NCBI RefSeq assembly: GCF_900105965.1
Contig: NZ_FNTV01000001.1
Span: 1,426,001 to 1,490,000 of the forward strand
DNA from: Arthrobacter alpinus
GTDB taxonomy: Bacteria; Actinomycetota; Actinomycetes; Actinomycetales; Micrococcaceae
Direction of reading: 5' to 3'
DNA: 64,000 nucleotides
Shown in pieces: positions 1 to 8,904 of this stretch. Below the pieces are notes generated by a model, which ran no database searches, was not told the DNA's origin, and saw only the letters and a program-made list of their open reading frames with translations. The position numbers were made by a program, and so were the translations under genes. Numbering within the stretch: position 1 is the stretch's first letter; each line of letters starts with the position of its first letter.

Positions 1-7
1 CCAAAGC

Positions 8-916
8 ATGCCAACACCAGCCACTGTCGGCATTGAACGCGACAGCACAGTAAAAGTAGCCAACATCGTCAAGCGCTTCGGGGACAACCCGGCACTCGAC
101 GGCGTCAGCTTCGAGGCAGGCCGCGGGGAACTCGTGGTGTTGCTGGGCCGCTCGGGCTCCGGCAAGTCAACCCTCCTGCGGCACCTGAACGGCCTGGAAG
201 TTCCAACTTCCGGCGCCGTCCAGGTGCTGGGGGAGGACCTGGCCGCCCTGAACGGTGCCTCACTTCGCCGGCTGCGAAGCCGGGTCGGCTTCATCTTCCA
301 GCAGTTCGAACTGGTGCCCTCCCTGACGGTGCTGGAAAATGTTCTGACCGGCTCGCTCGCGGTGGTCCGCGGACCCCGCCTGGGGCTCTTTGGCTACGGC
401 AAGGTTCGCCGACTCCGTGCCCTGGAGCACCTGGAAACCGTGGGCCTGCTTCAGATGGCATACCAGCGTGCCGACATCCTTTCCGGCGGCCAGCAACAGC
501 GCGTCGCCATTGCCCGTGCCCTCATGCAGGAACCGGAAATTCTTCTCGCCGACGAACCCGTGGCCTCACTTGACCCCGAGTCAAGCGACCAGGTCATGAA
601 CCTCATCCGCGATATAGCCCGCGACAAGGGCCTCACCGTGGTGTGCAGCCTCCACCAGGTGGACCTGGCCTTGTCTTGGGCCGACCGCATCGTTGGCCTG
701 CGCCACGGCAAGGTTGTGCTGAACACCGTCACCGAGGACATGACGCGTGAAGAAGCCATGGGCATCTACGGCCAGGTTGAGGTTGCCACCATCACCAGCG
801 AGTTTGCAGCCATCGCCGAGGAACTGGACACCCCCGGCCACCGCGAGCGCATTGCCCGCGACCTCGCCGCAGCCCAGGAGAAGGCAGCTGCCGGGACGGG
901 GACCGAGGCGCCGTGA
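8..916 (+). CDS. phnC: Phosphonate ABC transporter ATP-binding protein PhnC
   Basis: This cytoplasmic ATPase powers phosphonate uptake through the PhnE permease. It shows a Walker A motif GRSGSGKST (about residues 47-55), a Q-loop (FIFQQFELVP), the ABC signature LSGGQQQRVA (about 159-168) and a Walker B EILLADEP. At 302 aa it is a little longer than a typical PhnC because of a charged C-terminal tail. It overlaps phnE by four bases (GTGA), so the two are translationally coupled. The binding protein PhnD is not in the window and probably lies just upstream. The PhnC subfamily call rests on the fit with the neighbouring PhnE-type permease; the ABC ATPase assignment itself is certain. Confidence 0.9.
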   Translation: MPTPATVGIERDSTVKVANIVKRFGDNPALDGVSFEAGRGELVVLLGRSGSGKSTLLRHLNGLEVPTSGAVQVLGEDLAALNGASLRRLRSRVGFIFQQFELVPSLTVLENVLTGSLAVVRGPRLGLFGYGKVRRLRALEHLETVGLLQMAYQRADILSGGQQQRVAIARALMQEPEILLADEPVASLDPESSDQVMNLIRDIARDKGLTVVCSLHQVDLALSWADRIVGLRHGKVVLNTVTEDMTREEAMGIYGQVEVATITSEFAAIAEELDTPGHRERIARDLAAAQEKAAAGTGTEAP

Positions 917-2640
917 GCACCGCAGCACTGACTCCGGGCACGCGTGCCCCCCAAAAAAGCATCGAGTCCCGAGCCCCCAAACGCAAGGCTTCCCCCGAGC
1001 GCATCAGCGCCACCATCACGCTCGTCGTCTTGTTCCTGTTGGCCATCCAGGCTTTGCAGGGCATTGGCATCTCCCCCACTGCAATGCTCGAGAGCAGTGA
1101 AAACGCCGAACGCTTCTTTGCCCGCGTTGGCGGCGTCACCTTTGCGCCACTGGGCGAACTGCTCCAGCTGACCGCCCTCACGGTGGGCTTGGTGCTGTGC
1201 GGCACGCTCCTGGCCGCCTTCATCTCGGTGCCGGTGGCGATCATCTCCGCCTCCAACACCACCCCCGGCCCGGCCTGGCGCATGGTTGGTCGATTCATCG
1301 GCGTACTCACCCGCGCCATCCCCGATGTTGTCCTGGCCATGGTCTTCGTCCTCATGTTTTCGCTGGGGGCCGTGCCCGGCATCATGGCCATCGGCATCCA
1401 CTCCATCGGCATGATCTCCAAGATGTTCGCCGACGCCATCGAGCAGGTGGATGAGGGCCCCCGCCTGGCCATCCGCGCCACCGGCGGCACCAAGACCCAG
1501 GAGTTCGTCTCCGGCATCCTCCCGCAGGTCCTGCCCTCCTGGGTGGCCACCGTGCTCCACCGCAACGACATCAACCTGCGCGGCTCCGTCATTCTTGGCT
1601 ACGTGGGCATCGTCGGCCTTGGCCGCGAAATGTCCTACGCCTTCAAGGCCATGGACTATTCCCTGGGCACGGGCTACGCCATCGTCATCTTCGCCCTCTG
1701 CGTGCTGATGGAAATCATCTCCAGCGCCGTGCGCTCCGCCATGCTGGGCCACACACCCACCGGCCGCGGCATTGGCGACCGGCTGGTCCGCCGCTTTGGC
1801 AAGAAGACCGCCCAGGCCACCATGGCCGACGTCGTCCGCTTTGCAACGCCCCAGGCGGCCATGCACCGTCCATGGAACCATGCACGACGACGCACTGCAG
1901 TTTGGGGGGCCGCCGCGGTTCTGGTGGTGGTTGGCAGCGTCTTCATCAGCGAGATCCAGTGGCGCGACTTCCTCACAGTGTGGGGCAAGATCCCCGCCGT
2001 GGCCATGCAGTTCTGGCCGCCGAGCTTTGGCAATTACGACTACACCACCATGCTGGAAGCCATGTGGCAGACAGTGGCCATTGCGCTGGCGGCAACGCTG
2101 CTGACGCTCGTTGCATCGGTAGTCATCGGTTCCCTCGCCGCCCGGAACGTGGCCCCCAACGGGCTGGTCCGCGGTTCCTCACGCCTGTTCTTGGTCGTCA
2201 TCCGAGGCATTCCCGAGATCATCCTGGCCATCGTGCTGATTGTCATCACTGGCCTGGGCGGGCAGGCGGGCACACTGGCGCTGGCCATCTGCGGCGTCGG
2301 GCTGCTCGGCAAACTCATCGCCGACTCCTTCGAAGAGGTGAACCCCGGTCCCGAGCGTGCGCTTTCGGCCACTGGTGCCACCCGCCTTCAGGTGTTCTTC
2401 GGGGCGACGTTCCCGCAGGGCGTGCGGTCCCTGATCGGCCACACGTTCTACATGCTCGACACCAACATTCGTGCCGCAACCATCCTGGGCATCGTAGGCG
2501 GCGGCGGCATCGGCTACTACCTGCTCAACGCCGGGCAGGGCTCCAAGTATGGCGTGGTCACGGCAATTGTATTGATGATCTTGGTGACGGTCCTTGTGGT
2601 TGAAGGCCTGGCCATGTGGATGCGAAAGGTATTCAAATGA
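913..2640 (+). CDS. phnE: Fused phosphonate ABC transporter permease (two PhnE domains)
   Basis: At 575 aa this is about twice a normal PhnE. It contains two homologous permease domains in one chain, each with several hydrophobic segments and its own EAA-type coupling motif: DEGPRLAIRATGGTK in the first half and NPGPERALSATGATR in the second. Both halves also carry a related segment near NDINLRG or DTNIRAA. The protein would form the whole membrane channel for phosphonates without dimerising. It starts at GTG inside the end of phnC and ends at TGA inside the ATG of the next gene, so the three genes form one tight operon. Fused PhnE proteins are known in actinobacteria; the substrate is inferred from family resemblance. 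Confidence 0.88.
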   Translation: MSTAALTPGTRAPQKSIESRAPKRKASPERISATITLVVLFLLAIQALQGIGISPTAMLESSENAERFFARVGGVTFAPLGELLQLTALTVGLVLCGTLLAAFISVPVAIISASNTTPGPAWRMVGRFIGVLTRAIPDVVLAMVFVLMFSLGAVPGIMAIGIHSIGMISKMFADAIEQVDEGPRLAIRATGGTKTQEFVSGILPQVLPSWVATVLHRNDINLRGSVILGYVGIVGLGREMSYAFKAMDYSLGTGYAIVIFALCVLMEIISSAVRSAMLGHTPTGRGIGDRLVRRFGKKTAQATMADVVRFATPQAAMHRPWNHARRRTAVWGAAAVLVVVGSVFISEIQWRDFLTVWGKIPAVAMQFWPPSFGNYDYTTMLEAMWQTVAIALAATLLTLVASVVIGSLAARNVAPNGLVRGSSRLFLVVIRGIPEIILAIVLIVITGLGGQAGTLALAICGVGLLGKLIADSFEEVNPGPERALSATGATRLQVFFGATFPQGVRSLIGHTFYMLDTNIRAATILGIVGGGGIGYYLLNAGQGSKYGVVTAIVLMILVTVLVVEGLAMWMRKVFK

Positions 2641-3824
2641 GTGTTACCCCTATTATTCAGGATTCCCCGGGCAAAGAAGCCGTGTCGGCCTCGGCGCCGC
2701 CGCGGCCCAGCGCACGGATCACTCTCTCACCGCCGCCCACGGCCATGGCGTGGATGAAGGTTGGCGTCCCGCACGAGCTCATGGCCGTGCCGGAGGTTTG
2801 CCTGGCCCCAGGCGACGCCCTCGTGGAGATCGAATTCGCCACGGTGTGCGGATCAGACCTCCACACTGTTTCCGGCCGCCGCTCGGCGCCCGTGCCGCTG
2901 GTCCTGGGCCATGAGCAAGTTGGCCGGGTGGTGGCCCTGGGCGACGGTGCCGTCCGGACCGACGGCACACCGCTGCGTGTGGGCGAGAGGGTTATCTGGT
3001 CCATTATGGTCTCGTGTGCCGAATGTGACCGCTGCCTCAGGAGTCTGCCGCAGAAGTGTCGCACACTGGCCAAGTATGGGCACGAGCAGGTCCGGCATGG
3101 ATGGGAACTCAGCGGCGGTTTCGCCAGCCATGCGCACCTTCGGGCAGGGACGGCGATCGTCCCCGTGGCCGAATCCATGCCGCGGGAAATTGCCGCACCG
3201 CTGTCCTGTGCCTCCGCCACCGCGATGGCTGCGGTCGAGGCAGCGGCTGCCGTCACGGAACTGAAAGGTGCCAACGTGCTGGTCACGGGCGCCGGACTGG
3301 TGGGGCTAACAGTTACGGCCATTGCCGCCGACAGAGGCGCCCGCGTCATCGTTTCTGACCCGGACCCCCAGCGCCGTGCCACGGCCCTGCGTTTTGGTGC
3401 CGTGGCGGCGGTGGACCCCCTGCTTCCTGCCGGCTCACCGACCGCATTGCCTGCTGTGCTGACATCGCTGAGTCTGGACGACGGTCTGGACGTAGCCATC
3501 GAGGCCTCCGGTTCGGCCCCGGCCGTGGCGCAGGCCATCGCCTGCTTGGACATTGGGGGAGTAGCCGTGCTGGTGGGCAGCGTCCACCCCGTGGGGCGCG
3601 TTCCGATGGACCCGGAGGCCATGGTCCGCGGGCTCAAGACGATCCGCGGTGTCCACAACTACACGCCGCGCCACCTGGCCGACGCCGTGGCCTACCTGGA
3701 GGAACGCCATAACGCGTACCCCTTTGCCATGCTGGTGAGCACCACCTTTCCGTTGTCCGAGCTCGACGCGGCCATCGCGGAGGCGGCAACGGGCGGACAC
3801 GTCCGGGTGGGCATCATCCCTTAG
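2637..3824 (+). CDS. Zinc-dependent alcohol dehydrogenase, phosphonate-catabolism associated
   Basis: This is a medium-chain zinc alcohol dehydrogenase of 395 aa. The catalytic zinc ligands are seen in VCGSD and GHE, the structural zinc site in CAECDRC followed by a further Cys, and a Rossmann nucleotide-binding motif in GAGLVG. The start is ATG 2637, which overlaps the phnE stop (ATGA); a start further upstream would run deeper into phnE. Location behind the phosphonate transporter matches the family of alcohol dehydrogenases associated with phosphonate catabolism clusters (TIGR03366-like, recalled from memory). It could oxidise an alcohol or phosphonate-derived intermediate; the substrate is unknown. 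No C-P lyase or phosphonatase gene follows here. Confidence 0.82.
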   Translation: MSVTPIIQDSPGKEAVSASAPPRPSARITLSPPPTAMAWMKVGVPHELMAVPEVCLAPGDALVEIEFATVCGSDLHTVSGRRSAPVPLVLGHEQVGRVVALGDGAVRTDGTPLRVGERVIWSIMVSCAECDRCLRSLPQKCRTLAKYGHEQVRHGWELSGGFASHAHLRAGTAIVPVAESMPREIAAPLSCASATAMAAVEAAAAVTELKGANVLVTGAGLVGLTVTAIAADRGARVIVSDPDPQRRATALRFGAVAAVDPLLPAGSPTALPAVLTSLSLDDGLDVAIEASGSAPAVAQAIACLDIGGVAVLVGSVHPVGRVPMDPEAMVRGLKTIRGVHNYTPRHLADAVAYLEERHNAYPFAMLVSTTFPLSELDAAIAEAATGGHVRVGIIP

Positions 3825-3875
3825 GACCCAGGACTCCTGAGCCGTGCAGCCGGGCACCTTCGCGAACACGTAATG

Positions 3876-3905
3876 GTTGCCCCCAAGCTCGAGTTTGGGG
3901 GCAAC
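3876..3905 (+). terminator. Hairpin terminator after the phosphonate operon
   Basis: An 11-bp perfect inverted repeat (GTTGCCCCCAA at 3876-3886, TTGGGGGCAAC at 3895-3905) with an 8-base loop lies 50 bases after the dehydrogenase stop. There is no clear T-tract, as is common for actinobacterial terminators. Confidence 0.65.
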
Positions 3906-3932
3906 TATTGCGTGTTGACATCATTCGGTTCC

Positions 3933-3961
3933 TTGACGTGGTGATGCCTCGGCCGTGTAAT
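3933..3961 (+). promoter_or_regulatory. Predicted sigma70-type promoter for leader ORF and GNAT gene
   Basis: TTGACG (3933-3938), a 17-base spacer and TGTAAT (3956-3961). The expected start point, seven bases after the -10 box, is 3968, the A of the ATG of the 18-codon ORF. This suggests a leaderless transcript. Confidence 0.5.
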
Positions 3962-3967
3962 GGGGAC

Positions 3968-4024
3968 ATGATCAAGCCCGCAGTGGCCGAAGCTGCCCAG
4001 CTCATGGCCCGGGTTTCAGCATGA
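3968..4024 (+). CDS. 18-aa leader peptide overlapping the GNAT start
   Basis: A small ORF (MIKPAVAEAAQLMARVSA) begins exactly at the predicted transcription start. Its TGA stop overlaps the ATG of the acetyltransferase gene (ATGA). The arrangement suggests that ribosomes loading on a leaderless message translate this peptide and pass on to the next gene by coupling. The peptide could also be the tip of a lost upstream gene. It resembles no family I recognise, and no attenuator structure is evident inside it. Confidence 0.4.
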   Translation: MIKPAVAEAAQLMARVSA

Positions 4025-4566
4025 CCATCATCGTCCGCCCGGCCACGCCCGAGCGGTGGGACGACGTGGCCACCGTGTTTGGAACCCGTGGCAATCCGTC
4101 CTGGTGTGCCTGCCAATACTTCATCGATCCAGAATGGAACCGCGGAGGGGAAGCCAACATGCAATCCCTCCGCGAGCAGGTGGACTCCGCCAGACCCGCC
4201 CCGGGCCTAATCGCCTATCAGGACGGCGATCCGGTGGGCTGGATTCAGGTGAGCCCCAGTTCCCGATTCCCCAGGTTCAAGCCCCGCGGGCATGAACCCG
4301 ACGACGGCGTCTGGGCTGTGACCTGCTTTGTGGTCCGCGTTGGCCACAGGGGAACGGGCGTGGCCACGGCCCTCCTGCACGGAGCCTTGGACCACGCCCG
4401 CGGCCACGGTGCCAGCATGATCCGGGCCCGCCCCTCGGACACCACCGTGGCCGACAAGAGCAACGCGGACCTGTTCACGGGCATTCTGAGCACTTTCGCC
4501 GCCGCCGGATTCACAGAGCTCAACCGCAATCGCAGCCGGGTCCTTGTGGAACTGAAACTGCCGTGA
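4021..4566 (+). CDS. GNAT family N-acetyltransferase
   Basis: A 181-aa single-domain acetyltransferase. The acetyl-CoA binding region is in VTCFVVRVGHRGTGVATALLHGALDHA (V-x5-RGTGVA pattern in place of the usual R/Q-x-x-G-x-G/A), and a cysteine-containing stretch WCACQYF near residues 28-34 is typical of one actinobacterial GNAT subgroup. The substrate cannot be inferred. The start codon overlaps the stop of the 18-codon leader ORF, and the gene's own stop overlaps the GTG of the next small gene, suggesting one transcription unit. Confidence 0.78.
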   Translation: MTIIVRPATPERWDDVATVFGTRGNPSWCACQYFIDPEWNRGGEANMQSLREQVDSARPAPGLIAYQDGDPVGWIQVSPSSRFPRFKPRGHEPDDGVWAVTCFVVRVGHRGTGVATALLHGALDHARGHGASMIRARPSDTTVADKSNADLFTGILSTFAAAGFTELNRNRSRVLVELKLP

Positions 4567-4823
4567 CCGGCCCGGGCCCTTCGGCAATCCGACGCCAGGG
4601 GGCAGGAGCGATCCTCTGGTCACTTCTGGCAGTCCTGTCAATCGTGCTGAAGGTCAGGGGCCTTTTCATTTCAACGTTCATCCTGTTTGTCCGGGACCCC
4701 GTGTTTTATGAGGAAACACGCGTGGGGGATCAGCACATCCTGGCCGCCATTGCTGCACTGCCAACCGCAGCTGCGCGAATTGCCGGCGGCCTCGTGGACC
4801 GCGGCGACCGGCGGATTCGCTAG
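4563..4823 (+). CDS. Small hypothetical membrane protein
   Basis: An 86-aa ORF starting at GTG, overlapping the GNAT stop by four bases. Residues about 15-45 form a hydrophobic stretch (ILWSLLAVLSIVLK and LFISTFILFV), followed by a polar segment RDPVFYEETRVGDQHILAAIAALP. The DPVFYEE...DQHILAAI pattern faintly recalls the last membrane segment of CtaG-type cytochrome oxidase assembly proteins (DQ-x-LAG), but this is a weak resemblance and no other part of that family is present. It may be a genuine small membrane protein or a decayed fragment. No function is assigned. Confidence 0.4.
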   Translation: MTGPGPSAIRRQGAGAILWSLLAVLSIVLKVRGLFISTFILFVRDPVFYEETRVGDQHILAAIAALPTAAARIAGGLVDRGDRRIR

Positions 4824-5154
4824 CTCCGTTCCCTGTCAGACGAGGGTGCACCCCCTTTGAACGTGGCTCCCCTGCGGCCCCCTCTTCCCCGTGTGAACCG
4901 CCACCCAACGCGAGCCGTCCCGATTGTTTAGCTTGCCCAAAAGAACGGTCATGTGTTCATTTAATGTTCATTTGAGCATTTTTACTGGACAGCCAGAGGG
5001 TGACTTGGGCCATACTGCTGGAGAACGCTTTCCCCTTCGATGGGGCATTCAATCCGAACATTGCTGGTCGGGGAGCCGCAACATCAGGAGCGCTGAATTG
5101 ATCCAGCGCACGAATGGCGTCGGGCAGCCAAGGCCTCCAAGCAAAGGAAATTCA
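4824..5154. other. Intergenic region with TGTTCATTT direct repeat
   Basis: No gene is supported in this 331-base stretch. It carries two copies of TGTTCATTT (4954-4962 and 4965-4973, 11-base period) in an AT-rich segment upstream of the secreted propeller gene. The motif resembles the TGTTCA elements near 12.58 kb and 13.81 kb. A probable ribosome binding site AAAGGAAA precedes the ATG at 5155. Confidence 0.4.
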
Positions 5155-7451
5155 ATGCAGAATTCATTTTATTCACGCCGCACAGTCATCAGGGCAGGCG
5201 GCACTGCCGGATTGGCAGCATTGCTGGCCGCGGGAACCGCAGGGTCCGCGCCGGCCCAAGCACTTACGGGGTCCAGCCCCGCCGAGGACGGGACCACCGT
5301 GGTGGACCTTGGTCCGGCCATTGTCCAGTTCTCCCTGATGAGTGGCCAATTGGTCGGCAACACGCTCTACATTGGTTCACGCAACGTGGAACCGGCACGC
5401 ATTATCGCCCTGGATGTTGCAACCGGCCTTGTGGTGGCCCAAACAGAACTGGCCACGGGCCATTCCGTTCAAACGCTCACAGTTGATGCCGAGGGCAACA
5501 CGCTCTATGCAGGCATGCTGCAGAAGAGTTCCGGCCCCAGGCCAATGTGTATAGCTGGGACCTGAGGGATTTGGGTAAGCCCGCCACAGGGTTCGGCACC
5601 ATTGCGGACCGCGATGTACGCGACATCAGCGTTGCCCCGGATGGCACCGTATTTGCCGTGGGCGGGGGTTCAGCCACTGCCCCGGCCCTGTGGGAATTCG
5701 ATTCGGCAGCGGGCAAGTTTGTCAGCCGAGGCATCCCGGAACCCGGAGCAACGCTGGCCAGGGCAGTGGCTGCCACCAATGACACCGTCTTCTTTGGCGC
5801 CGGCAGCACCCTCAATGGCGGCGGCAGCGCAAGCCGCGCCTGCCTTTTTGCCTACAATCGGGCCACAGGTCAGTTCACCCGGGTGACACCGCCGGAACTG
5901 GAAACAGATCCCAGCATCCGTGAACTGGCCGTCTTCGGAGACCAGCTCATCGTTGGAACGGCAGCCTCCACCGAACAATCCAAGATGGCAGTCCTGGAGC
6001 TGGCCAACGTGTCCACCTACCGCGTTGCCACCTCCGTCGGCATCACCGCCAAAGCCTTCGCCCGCATCGGTGACGTAGTCTACTTCGCCAATGAGATTGG
6101 CCTGCTCCAGTACAACCTGACCAGCAATGCCGTCTCCCCGGTTTCCTTCGACGGCCCGGAACTGGGCGAGATTTGGGGCGTGGACGCCTTGTCCGGAAAG
6201 GTTGTTGTCACCTCGGCCTACGGTTTCATAGCGACCATTGACCCCATCGCCGGCCAGTGTTCGGTCACCGACCTTGCCGCCGCCGGCGCGCCAGTCCAGG
6301 CGCAAACCGCAATGGGCATGGCTGCCGGGGGCGGCTACATCTACGTGGGCGGCAACGGCTCCATTGCCCGCCACTCCGTGACCGGGGGACCGGTCGCCTA
6401 CCTGCGCGCACCTGGCGAGGCCAAGGACGCCATCATGGTCGGCAACACCTTGTATGCGGGGATGTACAGCGGCCAAGGCATCTGGAAATACAACCCCGAG
6501 GACGGCTTGCCGATCACCCAGGCAGCAGCCTTCCCCAAAGCACAAAACAGACCCCTCGACGTAACCTGGGACGCCACCAACGGACTTGTCCTAGTCGGCG
6601 CACAATCGGACACGGAGGCTGGCGGTTCGCTCTGGTCCCATGATCCAGCGACCGGCGCCTCAAAGCACTTCATCAACCCGATCGACAATACCCAGCTGCT
6701 GCGGGCCGTGGTAGCCCAGGACGGTGTGGCGTACCTGGGCGGCGGAGGGCCCCAGATTCCCGACGGCGGCACCATCGTTGCGTTCAACCCAGTCACAGGA
6801 ACCGAGCTGTGGCGCATTGCTCCGCAGGACGCCGGCACGGCGGCCCTGGCCGTTCAGGGCCACAACCTGTACGCCCTATCCCGCAAGGGCACCATCACTG
6901 TCATCGATGTTCGCACCCGGCAAACCATCCACCAGGCCAGCATCAAGGCCCTGTCCTACGGCTTTGGCGCCATGGTCACCAACAACGGCGTTGTCTACGG
7001 CGTCTCCGACACCAGCCTATTTCACTTCGACCCATTCACCTTCGCCGTGGGGACTGTGCTGGCCGACACCGCCGGCGGCTGGTACAGCGGCTCGCACCTG
7101 ACTAATGATGAAGCTGGCAACATCTACTCCCTGCGCGGCCGCAACCTGGTCCGGCTCGAGGTTCCGTCCTTCCCCCAGTCGGCTGTCCAGGTAGCCACGC
7201 GGTCAATCGGGCGCAACACTAAGCTGCAGGTGACCGCAACGAACACCGAGTCCGTGCCGGCCACCATCACCATCGTCACCCCGTATGGCCACAAGCGCTT
7301 CACCGACATCCTGCCCGGCGCCAACGCCTACCACCCCTTCACGGTCCGCGCCCAGGACATCCCCGCCGGCGAGGTCACGCTCACCTCCACCGTGCAGGTT
7401 GGTGGCCGGCCCGTGACGAGCACCAAGACCGTCACCTACTCGGCCAACTAG
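5155..7451 (+). pseudogene. Secreted PQQ/YVTN-type beta-propeller protein, broken by a one-base frameshift
   Basis: Two overlapping frames make one 765-aa protein if a single C is restored in the CCCC run at 5535-5538. The first part starts at ATG 5155 behind AAAGGAAA and has a Tat-type signal (SRRTVIRAGG, hydrophobic stretch, then APAQA). The second part (from about 5535) continues as QANVYSWDL and runs to 7451. Repeated segments such as GNTLYIGS, GNTLYAGM and GVAYLGGGGP, each followed by IVAFNPVTGTELWR-like strands, mark a multi-blade propeller of the PQQ or YVTN type. The C-terminal 80 residues look like an Ig-like beta domain. The role is unknown; secreted binding or lyase-like functions are possible. 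Either a real frameshift or a sequence error in the C run. Confidence 0.75.
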
Positions 7452-7478
7452 CCGCCAATCCAGAGCCGAAGGAAAGAT

Positions 7479-7855
7479 GTGAAGAAGTCAACAACCACCC
7501 GCCTTGCGCTCACAGCCGAGGGCACGCTTCTACTCGCAGGTCGTGCCGGAGCGGCCATCGCTGAGGGGGAGATTCCCCAGGGTGCCGCCTAGATTCCTCC
7601 ACCGGGTTCACGGGCGACGCCGGCCAGCCGGACCTGGGTGCCGACAACCTGGGTTGGGCGCCGCGCTTGGTGGGCGGGGACTGCGCCGTCGGCCCGGGGT
7701 CGCTTCCCGAAGGATCCAAAGTCGCTGCATTTCAAGGTCGCTCCCACACATGGCACCGCAGTCTTTTGGACCCAAACAAGAGAAGCCGAGGACTCTCGCT
7801 CCCAGTAGACGGGAAACCTCGCAATGGACGGCGGACCTTGGCAGACGGGTGAGAT
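7479..7855 (+). pseudogene. Remnant of a secreted protein gene
   Basis: A GTG at 7479 behind GAAGGAAAG opens a typical signal-peptide reading frame (MKKSTTTRLALTAEGTLLLA...) that stops after 37 codons at 7592. A different frame (+2 relative) then carries coherent protein-like sequence from about 7580 (STGFTGDAGQPDLG..., then DNLGWAPRLVGGDCAVGPG) to about 7852. The pattern is that of an exported protein gene broken by frameshift and truncation. Family not recognised. The gene would have followed the propeller gene with a 27-base gap, so the two may once have formed an operon. Confidence 0.5.
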
Positions 7856-8694
7856 TACCCTTCCACCGTGGGGTGCTCGGCTGCTAGCTGGGAAAAACCC
7901 TGCTCGATGGCAGAGCGCAGCATCCACTTTGGCCAAGGAAGCTGAACCGCGTCCAAAGCATCTTCGATGCCAACCCCTGCCGTCCAGGCGCCACGGATTG
8001 CCTGTGCCACGGCGGCCAGAGCCCTCGCCTGTCGAATCGCGAACTCACGGTCAACTACCTGACCATGGCCCGGAACGATTACGTCTGTCGGACACACCTT
8101 GAGCAAAAGCTCCTCCAATGACGTGGCCCAGTCCAGGGGCCAACTTCCTGAGCCGAACATCGGCGGACCCGCTTCTTCGATCACATCGCCGAGCATCCAA
8201 ACCCTCGCATCGGGTACGTGAATGGCCAGATCCGTATCGGTATGGCCCTGGGCGATCGGCAGACAGGTGATTACACGCCCACCTGCAGTGAACTCCATCG
8301 GTTGATGAATAAGGACGGAAGGCTGGGCCAATACAACACCTGCCCAATCCTTGTCGGGTTCAAGCGTGGGGTCGGCGCGCCAGGCATCCAGTCGGGGACC
8401 CTCGAATGCGCCAAAGTGTGCGGGAATACGGTGATGTCCCATGACTGGAACGCCGTTTGCCTCAAACACGGCGTTGCCGAAGCAGTGATCGTAGTGGGCG
8501 TGGGTATTGATGGCACCAATGATCGGCATACCGAAACGCTTCTTCAACTCGGTGACGATCTCGTGCGCTTCCGCAGGAGAGCCGCCGGTGTCGACAACCG
8601 TCACTCCCGTCGGCCCGACAATCGCGATCACGTTCATCTCATCTGAGCCAAACGGCTTCACGAAAATGCCAGACGCTGCTTCTGCCCACGACAT
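7855..8694 (-). CDS. MBL-fold metallohydrolase
   Basis: A 279-aa metallo-beta-lactamase-fold hydrolase. Metal-binding motifs are HAHYDH (about residues 65-70), QGHTDTD (about 155-161), the Asp in MLGDV and the C-terminal PGHG. This is the arrangement of glyoxalase II-like and class B lactamase-like hydrolases. The ATG at 8694 is chosen over upstream in-frame starts because the preceding 66 residues look non-coding, and a TACCGT -10-like box ends exactly seven bases upstream, implying a leaderless mRNA. The substrate is unknown. It is intact although the neighbours on both sides are broken. Confidence 0.85.
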   Translation of the reverse strand: MSWAEAASGIFVKPFGSDEMNVIAIVGPTGVTVVDTGGSPAEAHEIVTELKKRFGMPIIGAINTHAHYDHCFGNAVFEANGVPVMGHHRIPAHFGAFEGPRLDAWRADPTLEPDKDWAGVVLAQPSVLIHQPMEFTAGGRVITCLPIAQGHTDTDLAIHVPDARVWMLGDVIEEAGPPMFGSGSWPLDWATSLEELLLKVCPTDVIVPGHGQVVDREFAIRQARALAAVAQAIRGAWTAGVGIEDALDAVQLPWPKWMLRSAIEQGFSQLAAEHPTVEG

Positions 8695-8904
8695 GCTTCT
8701 AACGGTACTCCGACCCGACAAACTATCTGTGGTGGCTCGGTATAGCGACAGATTCCACAGCCGCGAATAGCGTTGAGTGTGTGGACGGTTTGAGTTGCCC
8801 ACCAGGGCCCGACTCACCGGTAATTTGCCCCAGAACGGTGGCGCCATGCATGGCCACGGGCTCCCTTTCTTCCCACTGTGGCATGAGTTCATCTTTGGTC
8901 TCTC

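Noticed and set aside
766..1881. Long minus-strand open frames within the phosphonate operon (up to 371 codons)
   Set aside because: They are rich in His/Gly/Asp, have no domain pattern, no ribosome site, and lie opposite phnC and phnE, which have clear motifs. Typical antisense shadows of GC-rich genes.
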